This document shows, in pieces, positions 56,967-64,000 of a DNA stretch of 64,000 nt (within the stretch, counting starts at the first letter, position 1; each line of letters begins with the position of its first letter). Source of the stretch: Mesorhizobium onobrychidis (GTDB lineage Bacteria; Pseudomonadota; Alphaproteobacteria; Rhizobiales; Rhizobiaceae); contig NZ_CP062229.1 of the NCBI RefSeq assembly GCF_024707545.1, positions 3,143,501 through 3,207,500 on the forward strand. The letters run 5' to 3'. A program made the translations under genes and the position numbers. A model generated the notes under the pieces. That model was given only the letters and a program-made list of their open reading frames with translations, did no database searches and was not told where the DNA came from.

Positions 56967-57261
56967 GGTTCCGGAAGGGTTTTTATCGACAAAGTCCTGG
57001 AGCAGTCCGCTTCCGGCCCCAAATGCTGACGGTCGGCAACGCGCCGCATGTCGGCCGTAGAGGTCAGCTTTGCCACCGCCCTGAAGCAGACATCGCTGGC
57101 GATCACTCTGGAGGTCGCGGTTGCGCCAATTGCCGACTTCCCCGGCGCTTCTCAAGAGCCGACCTTCGCGCGATGACCTGGAGTCGGAATGCGGAAAAGC
57201 CGAATTTGCCTGCTGCGCGCCCTTATGATCGTGTCGTAGGACTACGAGTGTGCGACGAGCC

Positions 57262-57761
57262 ATGCTATCAAGCTACATCCCTTTCTCGCCCTGGCCCCTG
57301 GCGCTGATGTTGGTTGCCTTGTGCGCTGCGCTCGAAGCGTGGCTGTCCGGGCCGACGCCCTTTCGCTTTTTGGCATCGCTCAAACAACCGCGCTGGGCAC
57401 TGCCGATTTGGGGATGGATGATCGTGGCGGGGCGTTCTATACGATCATGACCTTTGGAGTCGCCGCGATGCTACAGGCCCAGGAGCGAGGCGCGGCGGCG
57501 CTCGTGATGGTAATAGCTGTTATGGTCACCGACGGCGTCTGGAACTACCTATTGTTTCGCCGCAGACGCCTCGACTGGGCCTACTGGTATTTGTTTCCCT
57601 ACACGGTGCTGGTGGCGACAACGACGATTGCAGTCTTCACGATCGATGTGCCGGCAGGCGGACTGATCGCGATTTATCTCGCGTTCTTACCCTATGACTT
57701 CGCATGGACCAAAGCCTTGGCGACACTGAACCCGGACCTCGCCCATGACTCTGGGCAGTAA
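57262..57761 (+). pseudogene. TspO/MBR-like membrane protein with a frameshift
   Basis: From ATG 57262: MLSSYIPFSPWPLALMLVAL then CAALEAWLSGPTPFRFLASL and KQPRWALPIWGWMIVAG, the TspO family opening (FxxLxxPxWxxP). At 57433-57438 (GGCGGGGCG) one G is missing; in the next frame it continues FYTIMTFGVAAMLQAQERGA, VWNYLLFRRRRLDWAYWYLF and DFAWTKALATLN. Rejoined it is about 166 residues with five helices. TspO binds tetrapyrroles or affects porphyrin export. A five-G run would restore it. Confidence 0.75.
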
Positions 57762-57895
57762 GGAAGGGCCGCTGCCCACCGGCGTTGATGAAGCCCAACA
57801 ATCGACCCTTCCCGGACATCAGTCTGGCCGGCGGACCGGCATACGACGCACGATTCTGGTAAGGTCTTTAAAGAACGGGCAGGTGTGAGGGTTGA

Positions 57896-58297
57896 ATGAG
57901 CTTCGAACTAGCGATGCTTGTGGCGAGTTGCGTGCTCTGTTTGATCCAAATTGTTGTCTCCTCGCACGCAGCCAGCCTTCAGCGAGGTTATCGTTGGACG
58001 GCCAGCTCTCGTGACGCCGAAGTCTCTCCGCTCACGGGCGTAGCAGGACGCCTGGAAAGAGCACTTCGAAACTTACTTGAGACGTTCCCGGTGTTTGTGG
58101 TGGCGGTCTTCCTTGTTCACGTGCTCGGTCGTGAGAGCGCCCTCAGCCAATGGGGAGCTGGTCTCTATTTTTCCGCCAGAGTGGTTTATCTTCTACTCTA
58201 CGCAGCGGGCGTTCCTTTGCTCCGGTCGCTCGTCTGGAATGCCGCGTTCGTTGGAATTGTCCTTCTTTTGCTCGCGTCAGTCTGGCCCGAGCTATAG
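57896..58297 (+). CDS. MAPEG family membrane protein
   Basis: A 133-residue protein with four hydrophobic helices: MSFELAMLVASCVLCLIQIV (1), then the loop SSHAASLQRGYRWTASSRDA, LETFPVFVVAVFLVHVLG (2), VVYLLLYAAGVPLLRSLVW (3) and FVGIVLLLLASVW (4). The RALRNLLETFP and SARVVYLLLYAAG motifs are those of the MAPEG (glutathione-linked eicosanoid-type) fold in bacteria. Substrate unknown. Start ATG 57896 after GGTTGA. Confidence 0.88.
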   Translation: MSFELAMLVASCVLCLIQIVVSSHAASLQRGYRWTASSRDAEVSPLTGVAGRLERALRNLLETFPVFVVAVFLVHVLGRESALSQWGAGLYFSARVVYLLLYAAGVPLLRSLVWNAAFVGIVLLLLASVWPEL

Positions 58298-58883
58298 TGC
58301 CCGCATGCCGACGGCCGTCACGAGCCGAACTTCCGCCTAGGTTTGCGTCATGCGGTGACCCGTAGAAGGCGATCCTAAGAGTCTAAACCTTTCAATCCAA
58401 TAGCTCGCTCAATAAGATGGGCGGTATCGAAGCGTTTCTCCACTCGCTCCCCCATTTCGCGTCCCGATATTCGTAATCGAGGAGATAGCTGCCACCACAA
58501 ATAGTCGACTGCAATGTTCGCGTTGTTGAAAAGGCCGGGCTGACGCGATGCACCTGCGCGCCTTCTTTCCGCAGGAGATGCCGCTGCGTTTTGCCTTGGC
58601 GGGTCTGGAACTTGACGCCCGATACGGTGACTTCAAAGGCGGCCACTTCACCGGCTTCAGGCCCAACCAGATTTATGTGACTCGAGCAGCAACGAACGGC
58701 AGCTGATATGATTTTATCCGATCGATCGGTCGCCTCTTGGTCATCACACTCAGCGCGCGACCGAGGTAATTCTGGCCGTTCTCTTTTCTGCTAACGTGCC
58801 GGTGGCGTCGAAGGGCTGAGGCGGATTAACCGGAGAAGCGCAGCAGCGCCTCATGGAGGACTGGCCACATTGGGAGTGAGAGC
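58298..58883. other. Gap before the P450 gene, with direct repeat
   Basis: Contains CCTAGGTTTGCGTCATGCGG at 58336-58355, repeated at 61032-61051 (see that entry). A minus frame at 58392-58646 has no support. Otherwise no gene. Slightly more AT than average. Confidence 0.55.
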
Positions 58884-60104
58884 ATGATCGAGACGCGCGA
58901 TTTCGACATCTTATCGCCGGGCTTCCACGCAAACCCCTTCCTCACGGTTGACCGAATGCGAGCCGAAGGTCCAGTCGTTTGCATGAAGCTGCCGATTGTC
59001 GGACGCACATGGCTCGCCGTGACGCATGACGCCTGCGCAACGTTGTTGAAGGATCACGAGAGCTTCGCGCGCGACCCCGCCAACGCGGGGAGCAGGACAC
59101 AGGTGCGGATACTCAGATTCTTGCCAAGGACGATCAGCCTTCTGGCGCTGAACATGCTCGGCCACGACGACCCTGAGCACCGCCGCCTGCGCGGGCTCGT
59201 CGACCAGGCGTTCCAGCGCCGAACGATCGAGGCCATGAAGCCGATGATCACCCAAATAGCCGATCGGCTTCTCGACAAGCTGGAGGGGAGACCGAAGGTC
59301 GATCTCATGGCCGAGTTCTGTCGCGATCTGCCCCTCTCGGTCATTTGCGCGATGCTCGGCCTGCCGGAACAGGATCACGATCGGTTCAAGAGCTGGCTGG
59401 GCGGGCTAAAGGACACTGCCAATGTCGGCGCGGTCATCCGCGCCATTCCCGGCGTGATCAGCGTTGTCCGCTATCTTCGCCGCGTCTCGCGACCTGGAGG
59501 GGGAGCCTTGCCTGACGGATTGATCGCCGCGCTGCGCGATGCTGAATCTGACGGGCAGAAGCTCAGTGAGGACGAACTAGTCTCGATGATTTTCCTGCTC
59601 TTCGGTGCTGGGCAGGAAACCACCACCCATCTGATTTCCGGCGGGCTCTTTGCATTGCTATCGCATGAGGATCAAAGCCGCAGGCTGCAGAGCAAACTAA
59701 GCCTGATGCCCACCTGCGTCGAAGAATGTCTGCGCTACGTATCGCCAGTGCAAATGACCAAGCCACGCTTTGCGACCCGCGACATGGTCTGGCAGGAACG
59801 GCAATTCCGCCGCGGCGACATGTTCGCCGGATTCCTGGCGGCGGCAAATTGCGATCCTGCCAAGTTTGAGGATCCCCACCGTTTCGACATCACGCGCCAC
59901 CCGAACCCGCACCTCTCCTTCGGCACAGGCGCGCATTTCTGCCTCGGTTTCCAACTAGCTCGGGCGGAGGCCGCTATCGCCCTCGAGCGCATCGTCACGC
60001 GCTTCCCAGACATGCGCCTCGACAACAGGGCGGGGAAAATCGAGTGGCGCAAGCGCCTTGGCATCCGCGCCCTCGCACAGTTGCCCGTGCGACTTGTGGC
60101 ATGA
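58884..60104 (+). CDS. Cytochrome P450
   Basis: A 406-residue soluble bacterial P450. I-helix GAGQETTTHLI (acid-alcohol-like pair ET), K-helix EECLRY (ExxR), heme loop FGTGAHFCLG with the ligand Cys near 352. N-terminus MIETRDFDILSPGFHANPF fits class-I, ferredoxin-dependent enzymes. No ferredoxin or reductase gene is close. Substrate unknown; the HPNPHLSFGTG and LGLPEQDHDRF blocks are common to several bacterial families. The gene lies inside a segment bounded by short direct repeats. Confidence 0.95.
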   Translation: MIETRDFDILSPGFHANPFLTVDRMRAEGPVVCMKLPIVGRTWLAVTHDACATLLKDHESFARDPANAGSRTQVRILRFLPRTISLLALNMLGHDDPEHRRLRGLVDQAFQRRTIEAMKPMITQIADRLLDKLEGRPKVDLMAEFCRDLPLSVICAMLGLPEQDHDRFKSWLGGLKDTANVGAVIRAIPGVISVVRYLRRVSRPGGGALPDGLIAALRDAESDGQKLSEDELVSMIFLLFGAGQETTTHLISGGLFALLSHEDQSRRLQSKLSLMPTCVEECLRYVSPVQMTKPRFATRDMVWQERQFRRGDMFAGFLAAANCDPAKFEDPHRFDITRHPNPHLSFGTGAHFCLGFQLARAEAAIALERIVTRFPDMRLDNRAGKIEWRKRLGIRALAQLPVRLVA

Positions 60105-60564
60105 GGTGTGTGCCGGTTGACCGCATCCAACCTCACTAGGCACCAGAGCCATGCTGGCGGCAGGTGCCTGGGAGCGTCTACTACAGTCGTCCAAAGTTGA
60201 GGCGGCGGGACGGTCATTGCGGCAATTCTGATGCCATTGCAGTATTTGCTGGTTTTTTCGGAGCGGATCATCTCCGGTGCCTGGGACGCCAACGTTAACA
60301 TTGAGGTGCCGAAGGTCGAGACACCGTCAGTGCCGGATACACCTGCGCCAGCGCAGTAAAGGTCCGCCTTGGCCTCTCGCCAAGGTTCCGGCGAACGTCC
60401 GCTATCTGAAGGTCCGCTTCTGATAGTCCGAGCCTCGAAGCTCCCAATCCGCATCCGGCCCATATCGAGACGTTCAATACCTGGGTGTTGAGCGTCGACT
60501 CCTGGCGCGACCGAGCCGGCCGGCGCATGGGCTCGGATTATACCGCGATGGAGCGTTCAACGTC
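60105..60564. other. Gap after the P450 gene, one doubtful micro-frame
   Basis: A 42-residue frame (60231-60359, MPLQYLLVFSERIISGAWDA then NVNIEVPKVETPSVPDTPAP) has a hydrophobic start and Pro/Val-rich tail and is followed by a CCTTGGC/GCCAAGG hairpin. Possibly a remnant of an exported micro-protein with an upstream frameshift. No other feature. Confidence 0.35.
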
Positions 60565-60769
60565 TCAGTCGGGTGGAAAGTTGCCAAAAGGGTTGGCTGT
60601 CGGACGACCTAATCGTGCCGACAGCGGAAATCTTGACCGAGCATTGATCGTCGATCCTGGTACCGTTTCAAGACCAGCAGCCACTAGCACGATATTTCGT
60701 GGGCCGCGATCAGTCGCCCCGCCTTCCGTGATTGCGTATGTCCTCGATCCAGCGAGCACGTTTCTTTTC

Positions 60770-61005
60770 ATCGCCAAATGAGAGGCCAAAAAACTTTCGC
60801 GAATTGGCTTGATTCCGGCGAAGCTCAAGATGCTACGCTCGAAACCGCGAACACCGTAAGCGCCGAAATACCAGCGATAAAGGAGCACCGGCATTCCCAT
60901 GGTGACGATGAGGCGAGCGGAGCGCCCGGCGAGTAGCCGCTTCGCGAGCCGCCCTCTTTGTACCGCCTCTTCGACTATGGGATCTTTATATCTTGGGGCT
61001 CCCAC
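60770..61005 (-). pseudogene. Fragment of a flavodoxin-fold NAD(P)H oxidoreductase
   Basis: The minus frame reads VEEAVQRGRLAKRLLAGRSA then RLIVTMGMPVLLYRWYFGAY and GVRGFERSILSFAGIKPIRE, matching the central and C-terminal part of the KefF/NQO-like flavodoxin_2 family. The N-terminal flavin-binding half is missing and the text beyond IRESF (before about 60815) no longer fits. Clear gene remnant. Confidence 0.65.
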
Positions 61006-61031
61006 ACGAATGGAATTTTTATGCGTATCGA

Positions 61032-61056
61032 CCTAGGTTTGCGTCATGCGGCGACC
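61032..61056 (+). repeat. Short direct repeat bounding the P450 segment
   Basis: CCTAGGTTTGCGTCATGCGG plus CGACC, a near-identical copy of 58336-58360 (one mismatch). Direct orientation, 2.7 kb apart, with the P450 gene and the oxidoreductase fragment between. It lies 19 bases before the start of the next gene. Confidence 0.85.
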
Positions 61057-61074
61057 GCTGCATGGAGTTGAACA

Positions 61075-61932
61075 ATGGCCGCTGTTAATCCGAAACTGCG
61101 ACGAGACATCAAACTGTTGCCGGATGCCGATCCGCTTTTGGACTTAGCGTTATCGGAGGCTCCAGCTGCAGTGCGCTACCTTGCTTCGTTTGTGATGACC
61201 GCCATCGCGGCGGCACTGGCTGTTGGTATTCATAGCCAAGTGATGATCCCGAACCTCTCCCTCGTATTTGTGGTGCCGGTGATCATAGCGGCCGTTGGCT
61301 TGGGTTTGGGGCCTTCCCTCTGTTCGGCGATACTTGGTGCTCTCGCCTACAATTTCTTCCTGACTGAGCCTCGCTACACGCTGATCGTCGACGACCCGGC
61401 AAACGTCTGGGCGATTGGACTGCTTTTTGTCGTCGGACTTATCGTCAGTGGCGTTGCATTTACATCCCGGCGCCGTGCAACTGAAGCGGCACTCCTGAAG
61501 AGGCAGGCAACATTGCTGCAAGGCTACAGTCGCGACGCCGCCGGGATCGATAATGCTAAGGCGATCGTCTCGATCACCTGCCAAACACTTGCAGCGCTTT
61601 TTCAAGTTCCTGTCGTCGTCATTCTTGTTTTGGATGGCAAAGTAGTTTCCGTCGAGAAAGTCGGCGACGTAGAGCCCCAGGAGGCCGAATTCGAGGCGGC
61701 GCGATCGTCGTTGGCAACGGGACTTGTCGTGAGCGCCGGAGTCCACCCGGCGTTGGCCTCGCGCTTTGACTTTTGGCCTGTAACGACAACGGCAGGGGGC
61801 CCGCGTGCCGCCATTGGGCTCGCATTTGACCCCGTTGACCGGCCTCCGGAGCCTTCCATGCTAGTCGATATCGTGGGCCGCTTCTTGGCCCTGGCCCTTG
61901 ATCGTCAATATTTCCGGCATGCTCGACTGTAA
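61075..61932 (+). CDS. KdpD-like membrane domain with GAF domain, no kinase
   Basis: A 285-residue protein. Four hydrophobic segments at about 36-135 form the DUF4118/KdpD-type membrane unit (VRYLASFVMTAIAAALAVGI; IPNLSLVFVVPVIIAAVGLG; ALAYNFFLTEPRYTLIVDDP; AIGLLFVVGLIVSGVAFTSR). It continues into a GAF-like domain (about 165-280: AIVSITCQTLAALFQVPVVV). No histidine-kinase or ATPase domain follows, although KdpD has one. Potassium transporter kup lies 323 bp downstream on the same strand, so a K+-related sensor function is plausible but unproven. Confidence 0.8.
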   Translation: MAAVNPKLRRDIKLLPDADPLLDLALSEAPAAVRYLASFVMTAIAAALAVGIHSQVMIPNLSLVFVVPVIIAAVGLGLGPSLCSAILGALAYNFFLTEPRYTLIVDDPANVWAIGLLFVVGLIVSGVAFTSRRRATEAALLKRQATLLQGYSRDAAGIDNAKAIVSITCQTLAALFQVPVVVILVLDGKVVSVEKVGDVEPQEAEFEAARSSLATGLVVSAGVHPALASRFDFWPVTTTAGGPRAAIGLAFDPVDRPPEPSMLVDIVGRFLALALDRQYFRHARL

Positions 61933-62254
61933 ATAGACCCAGGAAGGCCGACAGCCAGCAAACGACCGCAAGCTACCGACAGCGTGTTGAAGAAGTTGTC
62001 TGCGCTGCAAGGGATCGACTTAAAGTAAAATCTCATTCCTTACTGAGCACCCCTCAGGAATGAGGATTCGCGATTGAGGTAATTGAGGAACGCAATGTTA
62101 TCAACGCACATACTAATCTTCCACTGAACTTTCACCCAGTGGCGATTTGAGTCTCGACAACAGCGAGGTATCTCGCGTTCACCACTTCGACAACGAACGT
62201 TTTGCTTTGCGCTGCAAGGGGGCGGGACCCCGCCCTATCCGAAGGAGTAAGTTC
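61933..62254. other. Gap before kup
   Basis: Likely holds the kup promoter. A run rich in A/T at about 62020-62110 contrasts with the rest. No hairpin with a T-run or known operator seen. CCCCGCCC/GGGCGGGAC arms at 62219-62237 form a small stem just before the ribosome-binding site. Confidence 0.45.
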
Positions 62255-64000
62255 ATGGGCAATGCCGATATAGGCAACGGCGGGGATGCAACAGCACAGC
62301 CCGCGGCGCATGACGTCCACTCCCAGCAGAGCCTGCGAATACTGATTCTGGGCGCGCTCGGCGTGGTCTATGGCGATATCGGCACCAGCCCGATCTATGC
62401 GTTCCGCGAGGCGTTGCGTGCTTCGGCCGGCGGCAACGTCGCCGACCGTGGCGACATCCTCGGCGTGCTGTCGCTGATCATCTGGTCTCTGACGATCACC
62501 GTCACCATCAAATACATCATGTTTGTGCTCCGTGCCGACAACCGTGGCGAGGGCGGGGTGCTGTCGCTGATGGCGTTGGCGCGCGGCAGTTTCCCGAAGC
62601 GGTCGGCGGTGATTCTCGGCATCGGCATCGTCGGCGCTTCGCTTTTCTTCGGCGACGCGGTCATCACGCCGGCGATCTCGGTGCTTTCGGCGGTCGAAGG
62701 CATGAATGTCGTAACGCCCACGTTCCAGCCCTATGTGGTGCCGCTGACGCTGGTCATCCTGGCGATCCTGTTCGCGGTACAGCGGTTCGGCACCGGCGGC
62801 GTGGGATTGGTGTTCGGGCCTGTTACGGCGCTGTGGTTCCTGGCCATCGGCCTTTCCGGCCTCAACCACATCATGGACGACCCGGAAATCCTGCTGGCAA
62901 TCAGCCCGCATTATATCGTGTCGTTCCTGGTCAACTCGCCCGATGTCGCCTTCGTCACGGTTGGTGCGGTCTTTCTCGCCGTCACCGGCGCCGAGGCGCT
63001 CTATGCCGATCTCGGCCATTTCGGGCGCAAGCCGATCGTGCTCGCCTGGCTGGCGATCGTGTTCCCTTGCCTGTTGCTCAACTATGTCGGGCAAGGCGCC
63101 TTCGTGCTGGCAAATGGCGGCGTTGTCGGTCATCCGTTCTTCGAGATGAACCAGGGCTGGACGCTCATTCCCATGGTGGTGCTGGCAACCGCCGCAACCG
63201 TGATCGCCAGCCAGGCGGTGATTTCCGGCGCCTTCTCGCTGACCAGGCAAGCGGTGCAGCTCAACATGCTGCCGCGTTTCGTGATCCTGCATACGTCGGA
63301 AAAACAGTCGGGCCAGATCTACCTGCCGCGCGTCAACCTGTTGCTGGCGCTGGTGGTGATGCTGCTGGTGGTCGGCTTCGGCGAATCCAGCAGACTGGCC
63401 TCGGCTTACGGTATTTCGGTGACCGGCAACATGCTGGTGACGAACATACTGCTTTTTGTCGTCATGACGCGTATCTGGAAGTGGCCGCTCGGCGTCGCGG
63501 TTGCCTTGATGGCGGTGTTCGTCTTCATCGATACCGGCTTCTTTGCAGCCAGCATCGTCAAGGTGTTCGACGGCGGCTGGGCCTCGCTTGCCATTGCCGC
63601 AGTTATCGTGATGACCATGTGGACTTGGATAAGAGGCACCAGGTACCTGTTCGAAAAAACCCGCAGGAACGAGATTCCGCTCGATTTCCTTGCCGGCAAC
63701 CTGGCGAAAAAGAAGCCGCAGTTGGTGTCCGGAACGGCAGTGTTCCTGACCAGCGATCCGATCAGCGCGCCGACCGCGCTCATGCACAGCCTGAAGCACT
63801 ACAAGGTGTTGCACGAGCAGAACGTCATCCTGTCGGTGGTGACGGCGCCGCAGCCGGTGGTGCCCGACAGCGAACGGGTCAAGATGGAGACGGTCAACGA
63901 GCTGTTCATGCGAGTGACACTGACCTTCGGCTACATGGAGCAGCCGAACATCCCTCGCGCGCTGGCGATCTGCCGCAAACAGGGCTGGAAGTTCGACATT
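62255..64000 (+). CDS. kup: Kup-family potassium transporter, 3' end outside the window
   Basis: 582 codons are open to the right edge without a stop; the family is about 630-640 residues. Start MGNADIGNGGDATAQ follows GAAGGAG. The diagnostic opening LGVVYGDIGTSPIYAFREAL (about 35-54) is followed by about twelve helices, e.g. LGVLSLIIWSLTITVTIKYI and FVLRADNRGEGGVLSLMALA. A soluble C-terminal domain follows, part of which is visible (PQPVVPDSERVKMETVNELF). It imports K+ with protons at the inner membrane. The KdpD-like sensor sits upstream. Confidence 0.95.
   Translation, partial: MGNADIGNGGDATAQPAAHDVHSQQSLRILILGALGVVYGDIGTSPIYAFREALRASAGGNVADRGDILGVLSLIIWSLTITVTIKYIMFVLRADNRGEGGVLSLMALARGSFPKRSAVILGIGIVGASLFFGDAVITPAISVLSAVEGMNVVTPTFQPYVVPLTLVILAILFAVQRFGTGGVGLVFGPVTALWFLAIGLSGLNHIMDDPEILLAISPHYIVSFLVNSPDVAFVTVGAVFLAVTGAEALYADLGHFGRKPIVLAWLAIVFPCLLLNYVGQGAFVLANGGVVGHPFFEMNQGWTLIPMVVLATAATVIASQAVISGAFSLTRQAVQLNMLPRFVILHTSEKQSGQIYLPRVNLLLALVVMLLVVGFGESSRLASAYGISVTGNMLVTNILLFVVMTRIWKWPLGVAVALMAVFVFIDTGFFAASIVKVFDGGWASLAIAAVIVMTMWTWIRGTRYLFEKTRRNEIPLDFLAGNLAKKKPQLVSGTAVFLTSDPISAPTALMHSLKHYKVLHEQNVILSVVTAPQPVVPDSERVKMETVNELFMRVTLTFGYMEQPNIPRALAICRKQGWKFDI

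Noticed and set aside
58392..58646. Minus-strand frame in the gap before the P450 gene
   Set aside because: No start signal, no homology and odd composition; kept as unexplained gap.
62132..63814. 560-residue minus-strand frame opposite kup
   Set aside because: Histidine/arginine/glutamine-rich shadow of kup.

Overview
The window looks like chromosomal DNA of an alphaproteobacterium of the Rhizobiales, most probably Mesorhizobium or a close relative. This is inferred from high GC with strong third-position GC bias, a CIRCE-controlled groESL, a ROSE-type leader on a small heat-shock operon, a CtrA box before minCDE, Usg, DUF982, BA14K and ExoX-like proteins, a LigD/Ku end-joining set, and a dense family of palindromic intergenic repeats. 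No rRNA is present. There is one intact tRNA (Gln) and one decayed tRNA-Leu-like sequence.

Layout. 0-5.3 kb is a stress block: the tail of a metal-sensor-like protein, two Hsp20 genes behind a ROSE thermometer, small conserved proteins, Usg, and groES-groEL. 5.3-11.3 kb has two frameshifted small genes, a ribose-type ABC importer (binding protein, ATPase, permease) and a DMT exporter. 11.3-16.5 kb has a small secreted protein, a LuxR-HTH/TPR regulator, an aldo/keto reductase and a Fic protein. 16.8-23.7 kb is a DNA-repair block (LigD, Ku, a MerR/TPR-like protein, exonuclease III) with an alpha/beta hydrolase. 23.8-33.5 kb has a frameshifted WD40 protein, an amidase, an ExoX-like protein, an ABC-F ATPase, an MscS channel and a lysine 2,3-aminomutase-like radical SAM enzyme.

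33.7-41 kb is an accessory island. A DpnII-like restriction enzyme and a D12-class adenine methylase lie between two direct copies of a BA14K gene segment. A third short copy of the same sequence abuts a serine recombinase gene. Fragments of the ABC-F gene 3' end, very small genes with their own terminators, a G-rich tandem repeat and a tRNA-like relic complete the island.

41-50.2 kb returns to ordinary genes: small zinc-ribbon and hypothetical proteins, a YedK/HMCES-type SRAP protein, minCDE, a sulfotransferase, a second ExoX-like gene, a YghU-type glutathione transferase, an AT-rich micro-protein and an HtrA-like PDZ protein without its catalytic residues. 50.3-55.5 kb has a YdeI-family protein, NAD-formate dehydrogenase, a PAS-PAS-GGDEF-EAL protein and a GYD protein. 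55.8-64 kb has a tRNA-Gln, a SnoaL-like protein, a frameshifted TspO-like protein, a MAPEG protein, a cytochrome P450 in a segment bounded by short direct repeats, a KdpD-like membrane-GAF protein without a kinase, and the start of the potassium transporter kup.

At least five genes carry an apparent single-base indel, mostly in short homopolymer runs. This could be real gene decay or sequence error, and it should be resolved before those genes are called pseudogenes.
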